A DNA stretch of 15,016 nucleotides from positions 1 to 15,016 of the forward strand of contig JAFIHP010000313.1 in assembly GCA_017849335.1 (NCBI GenBank). Reading direction: 5' to 3'. Below the pieces are notes generated by a model, which made no database searches, was not told the origin of the DNA, and was given only the letters and a program-made list of their open reading frames with translations. The translations under genes were made by a program, and so were the position numbers. Each line of letters starts with the position of its first letter. Positions within the stretch are counted from its first letter, which is position 1. This document shows positions 7,194 to 13,083 of this stretch, piece after piece. The DNA is from Actinomycetales bacterium (GTDB taxonomy: Bacteria; Actinomycetota; Actinomycetes; S36-B12).

Positions 7194-7652
7194 GTGCAGC
7201 CACGCCGATCGACCGTCCGCCGGACGACCCTCCTGGGTGCCGCCGTGGTCGCCGTGGTTACGGGCACCGGATGGCCGACGACACCTGCCGCCGCGTCCGA
7301 GCACCCCGGCCGCACCACCGTGCCCGCCCCGCAGCAGTACTACTGGCGGTGGAGCGACGGCAGCCAGGAACCGCACCGCACCTTCCGTCAGTCGCGCTAC
7401 CGCGTTCCCGAGCGGCTGCCGACCCTCGTCGTCTCGGCCCGCCCGGCCGCTCCGGTCCGTACCGTGCGCCTGCAGTTCCGACGGGACGGACGCTGGCACA
7501 CCGAGGACGTCGGGCGGACGGACGCCCGCGGACAGGTTCGGCTGGTCCTCACGCCGTACTGCCCGGACGGGCACTGGTGCGACGGCACCTACGTCTACCG
7601 CGCGCTCGTCGGCGGCGAGACGGCGACCCTGACGGTCACGTACGCGCCATGA
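7194..7652 (+). CDS. Small secreted protein of unknown function
   Basis: A protein of 152 residues that I do not recognise as a named family. The N-terminus (RRSTVRRTTLLGAAVVAVVTG) is a signal peptide with paired arginines and a hydrophobic core, possibly Tat but equally Sec. Cleavage is likely near PAAA-SEH, about residues 34-35. The mature part of about 118 residues is rich in alternating beta-type segments (RTVRLQFRRDGRWHTEDVG, TDARGQVRLVLTP). It resembles the Ig-like beta-sandwich modules common in actinobacterial exported proteins. Two cysteines (123 and 129, in CPDGHWC) could form a small disulfide loop. GTG 7194 is chosen for its match to a leaderless start; an in-frame TTG at 7167 would add nine residues and lies at the terminator edge. 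It converges with glgP. Confidence 0.72.
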   Translation: MQPRRSTVRRTTLLGAAVVAVVTGTGWPTTPAAASEHPGRTTVPAPQQYYWRWSDGSQEPHRTFRQSRYRVPERLPTLVVSARPAAPVRTVRLQFRRDGRWHTEDVGRTDARGQVRLVLTPYCPDGHWCDGTYVYRALVGGETATLTVTYAP

Positions 7653-7659
7653 CCCTCGT

Positions 7660-7686
7660 CGCGTCGGTCACACGACCGGCGACGCG
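7660..7686. terminator. Candidate bidirectional hairpin between convergent genes
   Basis: CGCGTCGGTC (7660-7669) pairs with GACC (7674-7677) and GACGCG (7681-7686) around an ACAC loop. The stem is 10 base pairs with a GGC bulge. It sits between the stop of the secreted-protein gene and the last codons of glgP, covering the glgP stop, so it could end transcription from both sides. No T-run is present on either side. Confidence 0.4.
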
Positions 7687-10166
7687 TGCCAGATCCGGGC
7701 GAGGTAGTCGCGCATCGACCGGTCGGACGAGAAGTAGCCGCATCGCGCGACGTTGAGGATGGCCGACCGGGTCCACGCGTCCGTGTCCGCGTAGGCCACG
7801 TCCACCCGCTCCTGTGCGGCGACGTACGACGCGAAGTCGGCGAGCACCATGAACCGGTCGTCGTACAGCAGGTTCGACACGATGGGCTCGAAGACCGAGC
7901 GGTCGCCGTCGGAGAACGCCCCCGAGGCAATGAGATCGATCGCGCGCCGCAGCCGGTCGTCGGCCTGGTAGAAGTCCGCGGGTCGGTAGCCCGCCGCCCA
8001 GAGCGCCTCGACCTCCGGCTCGGTCATGCCGAACAGGAAGAAGTTGTCGTCGCCGACCAGCTGCCGGATCTCGACGTTGGCGCCGTCATCGGTGCCGATC
8101 GTGAGCGCCCCGTTGAGGGCGAGCTTCATGTTGCCGGTGCCGGAGGCTTCCTTGCCCGCGAGGGAGATCTGCTCGGACAGGTCGGCGGCCGGCACGATCC
8201 GCTCGGCCAGGGTCACGTTGTAGTTCGCCGGGAACAGGACCTTCAGTCGACCGCCGACGCGAGGGTCGGCGTTGACCACCGCGGCGACGGCGTTGATCAG
8301 GTGGATGATGCGCTTGGCCATCACGTAGCCGGGCGCGGCCTTCGCCCCGAACACGACGGTCCGTGGCTGGAGATCGGTCACCGCGGTGCGCCCGGACACG
8401 ACGCCCTCATACAGCGACACGATGTGCAGCACCTTCAGCATCTGCCGCTTGTACTCGTGCAGGCGCTTGACCATGACGTCGAGCAGGTGCGTCTCGTCGA
8501 CGTCGAGACCGTCGCGAACGCGCAGCACCTCGCCGAGACGGCGCTTGTTCGCTGCCTTGACGGCAGCGAAGCGCTCACGGAACTCCGGATCCTCCGCGAA
8601 CGCCTCGAGCCCGCGCAGGCGCTCCAGGTCGACGGTCCAGCCGGCGCCGAGCGCCTCGGTGATGAGATCGGCCAGGCCGGGGTTCGCCAGGCGCAGGAAC
8701 CGTCGCGGGGTGACACCGTTCGTGACGTTGGTGAACTTCTCCGGCCACAGCTCGGCGAAGTCGCGCAGCACCTTGTCCCGCAGCAGCTGCGAGTGCAGCG
8801 CGGCGACCCCGTTGACGTTGGCGCCGGCAACGGTCGCGAGGTAGGCCATGCGGACCGAACGCGTCGGATGCTCGCCGATGATCGACATGTCGCGGATGCG
8901 CATCTGGTCGTCGCCGAAACGCTCACGGACCAGCTCGAGGAACTCCTCGTTGATGCGGTAGATGATCTCCAGGTGCCGCGGCAGCAGCCGACCGAGCAGC
9001 TCGACCGGCCAGACCTCCAGCGCCTCCGGGAGCAGGGTGTGGCAGGTGTACGCGAAGCACCGGCTCGTGATCTGCCACGCGTCGTCCCAGTCGAAGCCCT
9101 TCTCGTCGACCAGGACGCGCATGAGCTCCGGCACGCCGATGACCGGATGAGTGTCGTTGAGCTGGAAGATCACCCGATCCGGCAGGTTGGCGAGGTCGAA
9201 GCCGGCGGGCAGGACGTTCTCGACGAAGTCGGCGATCGACGCGGCGACGAAGAAGTACTGCTGCTGCAGCCTCAGCTCCTTGCCCTGGGGCGTCGAGTCC
9301 TCGGGGTACAAGATCTTCGAGATGTTCTCGGCGTACGTCTGGGCGCGGACGGCTTCCTCGTAGTCGCCGGAGTTGAAGATGCGGAGGTCGAACGCCTCCG
9401 TGGCGACGGCACGCCACAGGCGCAGGGTGTTGACGCGCCCGTTGTGGTAGCCGGGGACCATCATGTTGTAGGGAACGGCGAGCACGCTCCACTCCGGGAC
9501 CCACCGGGTCCGGGTGGTCCCACCGTCGTCGTAGGTCTCGGTCCGGCCGCCGAACGAGACGGTCTGCGCGGCCTCGGGGTGGGGGAAGTCCCAGGGCGAA
9601 CCCATCTGCAGCCAGGCGTCCGGCTGCTCGACCTGCTGACCGTCGACGAAGGTCTGCCGGAAGATCCCGTACTCGTAGCGGATGCCGTAGCCGATGGCGG
9701 GCACGCTCATCGTCGCCAGCGAGTCGACGAAGCAGGCCGCAAGGCGCCCCAGGCCGCCGTTCCCGAGCCCGGGCTCGACCTCCACCGCCCGCAGGTCGTC
9801 CATGTCGGTACCGCACTGGGCGAGCGCCTCCTCCGCGATCTCCGTCAGACGCGCGGCGAGGAGGTTGTTGTCGAGCTGCCGCCCGAGCAGGAACTCCGCG
9901 GACAGGTAGCAGACCGTCTTGGCCTGCTGCTCGGCCTGCCGGGCCCGGTCGTCGAGCCATCGCGCCATGAGGTAGTCGCGGACCGTTCCCGCGAGAGCGA
10001 GGTAGCGGTCGTTGACGTCGGAGGTGGAGAGCGTGACCCCCTGGCTGAAGTTCAGGTGCTGCAGGAACTGCTTCACGAACCCGTCGACGGATGCCGGCGG
10101 GGCCATGACGGGTGCCAGGGCGAGCGGATGGGTGACGCGGGGCGCGTGGACGGCGTTGTCGGACAC
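7668..10166 (-). CDS. glgP: Glycogen/maltodextrin phosphorylase (GT35)
   Basis: Cytosolic PLP-dependent phosphorylase releasing glucose 1-phosphate from alpha-1,4-glucans, for glycogen or maltodextrin breakdown. The 832 residues match the full-length E. coli/muscle-type family. Landmarks are LSAEFLLGRQLDNNL, the glycine-rich EPGLGNGGLGRLAACF, QLNDTHPVIGVPELMR, KAAPGYVMAKRIIHLIN and the cofactor segment EASGTGNMKLALNGALTIGT, with the PLP lysine at about residue 681 (codon 8126-8124). This is the classical type, not the shorter actinobacterial alpha-glucan phosphorylase type. The GTG start at 10166 has no ribosome site but a TAGCGT box 6 bases upstream, suggesting a leaderless mRNA. No other glycogen genes are adjacent; the upstream gene is a dehydrogenase on the same strand, 113 bp away. 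Confidence 0.96.
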   Translation of the reverse strand: MSDNAVHAPRVTHPLALAPVMAPPASVDGFVKQFLQHLNFSQGVTLSTSDVNDRYLALAGTVRDYLMARWLDDRARQAEQQAKTVCYLSAEFLLGRQLDNNLLAARLTEIAEEALAQCGTDMDDLRAVEVEPGLGNGGLGRLAACFVDSLATMSVPAIGYGIRYEYGIFRQTFVDGQQVEQPDAWLQMGSPWDFPHPEAAQTVSFGGRTETYDDGGTTRTRWVPEWSVLAVPYNMMVPGYHNGRVNTLRLWRAVATEAFDLRIFNSGDYEEAVRAQTYAENISKILYPEDSTPQGKELRLQQQYFFVAASIADFVENVLPAGFDLANLPDRVIFQLNDTHPVIGVPELMRVLVDEKGFDWDDAWQITSRCFAYTCHTLLPEALEVWPVELLGRLLPRHLEIIYRINEEFLELVRERFGDDQMRIRDMSIIGEHPTRSVRMAYLATVAGANVNGVAALHSQLLRDKVLRDFAELWPEKFTNVTNGVTPRRFLRLANPGLADLITEALGAGWTVDLERLRGLEAFAEDPEFRERFAAVKAANKRRLGEVLRVRDGLDVDETHLLDVMVKRLHEYKRQMLKVLHIVSLYEGVVSGRTAVTDLQPRTVVFGAKAAPGYVMAKRIIHLINAVAAVVNADPRVGGRLKVLFPANYNVTLAERIVPAADLSEQISLAGKEASGTGNMKLALNGALTIGTDDGANVEIRQLVGDDNFFLFGMTEPEVEALWAAGYRPADFYQADDRLRRAIDLIASGAFSDGDRSVFEPIVSNLLYDDRFMVLADFASYVAAQERVDVAYADTDAWTRSAILNVARCGYFSSDRSMRDYLARIWHASPVV

Positions 10167-10172
10167 GGGGGG

Positions 10173-10178
10173 ACGCTA
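10173..10178 (-). promoter_or_regulatory. Candidate -10 box for leaderless glgP transcript
   Basis: On the minus strand, TAGCGT (10178-10173) fits TANNNT and is followed by six C residues and then the GTG start. Transcription would thus begin at the start codon. No purine-rich ribosome site is present between the box and GTG. No clear -35 hexamer is seen. Confidence 0.4.
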
Positions 10179-10256
10179 TCCGCCGCACCGGTCGGCACGA
10201 CCACGAAGGGTGCCTCGCCGCGAGAGGTTTACGCATTCGTCACCTGCGCGTGACCC

Positions 10257-10295
10257 GGACAGCCCTGGCACGTCGGGTCCTACGCCTGGCTGTCC
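10257..10295 (-). terminator. Stem-loop at the 3' end of the dehydrogenase gene
   Basis: GGACAGCC at 10257-10264 and GGCTGTCC at 10288-10295 are perfect 8-bp inverted arms, 23 bases apart. One arm lies in the last codons of the dehydrogenase. A competing 6-bp pair GACCCG (10252-10257) / CGGGTC (10274-10279) and a GTCAC/GTGAC pair (10239-10243 / 10250-10254) overlap it. A folded 3' end separating this gene from glgP is plausible; the long loop weakens the case for a simple terminator. Confidence 0.35.
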
Positions 10296-11494
10296 CGGAT
10301 GCCGAACGGCTGGCCGTAGCCGTCGCGCAGCAGGTCCAGGAACGGAACGGCGTCGAAGGCCTCGGGCCCCAGCACGCCGGCGCCGGACCAGGCGCCGGTC
10401 GACAGCAGCTCGAGGGCGACGACCGGGTTCATCGCGGTCTGCCAGACCACGGCCTGGACGCCGTACTCGGCCATCGTCCACTCGTTGTCGGCGACGTGGT
10501 ACAGGTAGACCTCACGCGGCGTTCCGTCCGTGCCGGTGCCGGTGACCCACGTCCCCGCACAGGTCTTGCCGGTCATCTTGTCCCCGAGCGTCGCCGGGTC
10601 GGGCAGAGCCGCCGCGACGACGTCGCGCGGACTCACGGACACGCCCTTCACGGTCACCGGCTCGGTGCGGTCCAGCCCCAGCTTGTGCAGCGTCCGCAGC
10701 ACGTCGATGAACTCGTCGCCGAGGCCGTACTTGAACGTCACGCGCTTGCAGTCGATCCACCGGGGCACGAGGAGAACCTCCTCGTGCTCGACGTTGATGA
10801 CCTCGACCGGCCCGATGCCGTCGGGGAACTCGAACACTTCGGACTCGGAGAAGCGCGGCGTCGTGAACCAGCCGCGTCCGGCCTCCCAGATCACCGGCGG
10901 GTTCAGGCACTCCTCGATCGTGGTCCAGATAGAGAACGACGGGGCGAAGTCGTACCCGTCGACGACGAGGTTCGCCCCGTCGCGGATGCCGATCTCGTCG
11001 ATCTCCGAGAACAGGTGGTCCGCCGCGTAGCGGGCGAAGACGTCGGCCAGGCCCGGCTCGACGCCCATCCCGCACAGCGCGAGCCGACCGGCGCCCTCCC
11101 AGGCCGGCGCCCACTCGAACTGCTCGTCGCCGAGCTTGACGCCGACCTCGGCGAACGGCGCGGTGGGATGCGGGCGCGACAGGCTCATCGCGGTGTCCAG
11201 GTAGTCGGCGCCGGCCGCGAACGCCCCGTCGAAGATGGGCAGGACGAAACGCGGATCGACGACGTTGAGGACGTGGGTGATCCCGTGCTCCCGGCACAAC
11301 GCCGCGACGGCGTCGGCGCTCGAGGCATCGACCTGGGCCGCCACGAAACGGCTGTCACCGACGAGCGCGACGACCTGCTCGGCCCGGGCCGCGTCGTAGT
11401 CGCTGACGACCCAGTGGTCGAAGAAGCCGCGTCGCGCGGCGATCAGTGCCGCCGACGTCCCGACACCGCCAGCTCCGACTGCGAGTACGCGCAT
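10280..11494 (-). CDS. Saccharopine/carboxynorspermidine dehydrogenase-like enzyme
   Basis: Predicted cytosolic NAD(P)-dependent enzyme of 404 residues in the saccharopine dehydrogenase superfamily. The N-terminus is a Rossmann fold with GAGGVG (residues 7-12) and an acidic strand end (WVVSDYD). Its layout and many segments (CGMGVEPGLADVFARYAADHLF, the GDEFIDVLRTLHKLGL region, LPDPATLGDKMTGKTCAGTWV) resemble my recollection of carboxynorspermidine synthase, which condenses aspartate semialdehyde with a diamine. Saccharopine-type lysine chemistry is the alternative; the substrate is not settled by sequence. ATG 11494 has GGAG a few bases upstream. It follows the FAD oxidoreductase on the same strand after 78 bases that contain two hairpins and a -10-like box, so it may be co-transcribed, separately promoted, or both. 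Confidence 0.82.
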   Translation of the reverse strand: MRVLAVGAGGVGTSAALIAARRGFFDHWVVSDYDAARAEQVVALVGDSRFVAAQVDASSADAVAALCREHGITHVLNVVDPRFVLPIFDGAFAAGADYLDTAMSLSRPHPTAPFAEVGVKLGDEQFEWAPAWEGAGRLALCGMGVEPGLADVFARYAADHLFSEIDEIGIRDGANLVVDGYDFAPSFSIWTTIEECLNPPVIWEAGRGWFTTPRFSESEVFEFPDGIGPVEVINVEHEEVLLVPRWIDCKRVTFKYGLGDEFIDVLRTLHKLGLDRTEPVTVKGVSVSPRDVVAAALPDPATLGDKMTGKTCAGTWVTGTGTDGTPREVYLYHVADNEWTMAEYGVQAVVWQTAMNPVVALELLSTGAWSGAGVLGPEAFDAVPFLDLLRDGYGQPFGIRDSQA

Positions 11495-11511
11495 GATCTC
11501 CGTGCCCCTCT

Positions 11512-11540
11512 CCGACCGCTGTCCGGTCGGCTCGAATGTA
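11512..11540 (-). promoter_or_regulatory. Candidate internal promoter with palindrome upstream of dehydrogenase
   Basis: On the minus strand TACATT (11540-11535) fits a TANNNT -10 box and would start transcription near 11528. Immediately downstream is a perfect 7-bp inverted repeat (CCGACCG 11512-11518, CGGTCGG 11524-11530) with a five-base spacer, 17 bases before the ATG. It could be an operator over the transcription start or a 5' RNA hairpin. No -35 hexamer is recognisable. Confidence 0.35.
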
Positions 11541-11546
11541 GTGCGG

Positions 11547-11567
11547 GGCCCGACGGGATGCCGGGCC
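11547..11567 (-). terminator. Hairpin after the FAD oxidoreductase gene
   Basis: GGCCCG (11547-11552) and CGGGCC (11562-11567) are perfect 6-bp arms with a nine-base loop, starting 5 bases past the oxidoreductase stop. There is no T-run. It may end or weaken transcription before the dehydrogenase gene. Confidence 0.4.
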
Positions 11568-11572
11568 TGTTG

Positions 11573-12988
11573 TCACGAGTCGAACCCGAGTCCGATCCGG
11601 TCGAGGGTCCGTAGCCACAGGTTGCGGCGTCCCTCGTTCGCATCCGCCTGGCGGATGGCCGCTGTCGTCCACGAGATGCCCAGCCCCCGCAGCGGCTCGG
11701 GCGGGAACGGGATCGGCTTGGTGCGGACCATCTCCAGACGTGTGCGCTCGGTCGAGCGCCCGTCGACGAGGTCCAGCATCGTCGCCGCGCCGAACCGCGA
11801 CGCCCCGACCCCGAGCCCGGTGAACCCGGCCACGTAGCCGACCTTGCCGCCCATCGCCGTGCCCCAGAACGCGGTGAACCGGCTGCAGGTGTCTATCGCG
11901 CCACCCCAGGCGTGCGTGAACCGGAGGCCGGCGAGCTGCGGGAAGAGCTGGAAGAAGTGCTCGGCCAGCCGTCCGTACGTCTCGTCCCGGTGGTCGTGCC
12001 GGGGGCTGAAGCCGTCGCGGTAGTGCACCGCGTCGTAACCGCCCCACACGATCCGTCCGTCCGCCGTGGTCCGGGTGTAGTGGAACTGGTTGGCCGTGTC
12101 CCCGACGCCCTCGCGTCCGGCCCAGCCGATGGCCGACCACTGGGCGTCCGTCAACGGCTCGGTCGCGATCACGTAGTCGTAGACCGGGACCACGAAATGC
12201 CGGATCCGATCCAGGAGCGGCGGGTAGGCGTTCGTGGCGAGAGCGACGCGTTCGGCACGGACGACGCCCCCGTCGCATCGGGCCTCCACATGGTCGCCGG
12301 CGTCGGACAGGTCCCGGACCGGGGTCCGCTCGTGCACCCGCACACCTTCGACGAGGCACGCGGCGCGCAGGCCCTCGGCGAGCCGTGCCGGGTCGACCAG
12401 GACGACGCCGTCCGGGTCATAGACCGCGCCGAGGACGGCGGGCGACCCCAGGCGTGCCCGCGCCTGGTCGGCGTCCAGGAGCTCCACCTGCTCCCCGTGC
12501 CCGGCGGCGAGCTGCGCGAACGTCCGCAAGCCCTCGACCTGGTAGGGCTCGACAGCGATGTCAAGCTCACCGGACCGGACGAGGTCGCAGGCGATGCCGT
12601 ACTCGGCCACCGTGTCGACGATCGCGGCGAGATTCTCCCGACCGAGCCGCAGGAGCGTGTCGGTGTCGTCGGGCCAGCGGCCGATCCCGTTGAGCAGTCC
12701 GTGGGTCAACGACGCGGCGACGAAGCCGCCGTTGCGCCCGCTTGCCCCGTCGGCGACCCGACCCCCTTCGACGAGGACGACGTCCCTCGACGGGTCGGCG
12801 CGCTTCGCGAGCAGCGCTGTCCACAGGCCGGTGAACCCACCGCCGACCACGAGGAGGTCGGCGCTCTCGTCGCCGGTGACCGGAGCGGCGGCAGCAGGGC
12901 GATCGGATCGGTCGAGCCACAGGCACGCGTGACGCACACCGGAGAGCGCGGCGAGCGCGTCAGGCCCGGGGGTATCGCGGTAGAACAC
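11573..12988 (-). CDS. FAD-dependent amine/amino-acid oxidoreductase (DAO family, PuuB-like)
   Basis: Predicted FAD enzyme of 471 residues in the D-amino-acid oxidase (DAO) fold. The dinucleotide-binding motif GGGFTG is at about residues 49-54, with the ribose-binding Glu near 74 (VVLVEGG). SGRNGGF follows at about 83-89, typical of gamma-glutamylputrescine oxidase (PuuB)-like enzymes, and the C-terminal FAD contact is GFTGLGVGASRFGAA. It likely oxidises a secondary or primary amine to an imine or aldehyde; the substrate is unknown. GTG 12988 is preferred because AGGAG stands 5 bases before it. The in-frame ATG at 13003 would add five residues but has no ribosome site. The open frame further upstream is antisense to the sulfatase. 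It is followed on the same strand by the saccharopine-dehydrogenase-like gene, its probable pathway partner. Confidence 0.86.
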   Translation of the reverse strand: MFYRDTPGPDALAALSGVRHACLWLDRSDRPAAAAPVTGDESADLLVVGGGFTGLWTALLAKRADPSRDVVLVEGGRVADGASGRNGGFVAASLTHGLLNGIGRWPDDTDTLLRLGRENLAAIVDTVAEYGIACDLVRSGELDIAVEPYQVEGLRTFAQLAAGHGEQVELLDADQARARLGSPAVLGAVYDPDGVVLVDPARLAEGLRAACLVEGVRVHERTPVRDLSDAGDHVEARCDGGVVRAERVALATNAYPPLLDRIRHFVVPVYDYVIATEPLTDAQWSAIGWAGREGVGDTANQFHYTRTTADGRIVWGGYDAVHYRDGFSPRHDHRDETYGRLAEHFFQLFPQLAGLRFTHAWGGAIDTCSRFTAFWGTAMGGKVGYVAGFTGLGVGASRFGAATMLDLVDGRSTERTRLEMVRTKPIPFPPEPLRGLGISWTTAAIRQADANEGRRNLWLRTLDRIGLGFDS

Positions 12989-13019
12989 GAGAACTCCTCG
13001 CATAGGAACGGAAACGGTG

Positions 13020-13037
13020 CGGGGCCTTCGTGCCCCG
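13020..13037 (-). terminator. Hairpin between sulfatase and oxidoreductase genes
   Basis: CGGGGC (13020-13025) and GCCCCG (13032-13037) form a perfect 6-bp stem with a six-base loop. On the minus strand it is followed by CACCGTTTCC, a weakly T-containing tail. It lies 47 bases past the sulfatase stop and could terminate that transcript, separating it from the oxidoreductase. Confidence 0.5.
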
Positions 13038-13083
13038 TCGTCCCACCAGTCCCTTCGCGGCGCTCGATGCGATGCCGTCGAGT

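Noticed and set aside
5607..7574. Extension of the regulator's open frame across gabT to 7574 (1165 codons in all)
   Set aside because: The PucR domain begins right at GTG 5606 with a good ribosome site; the extension is antisense to gabT and the secreted-protein gene and has no domain-like sequence.
7686..10253. An 855-codon open frame on the plus strand
   Set aside because: It lies exactly antisense to glgP, which has every family motif. Long antisense frames without stops are expected in very GC-rich coding DNA, and its translation is Arg/Asp/Val/Gly/His-biased with no recognisable domain.
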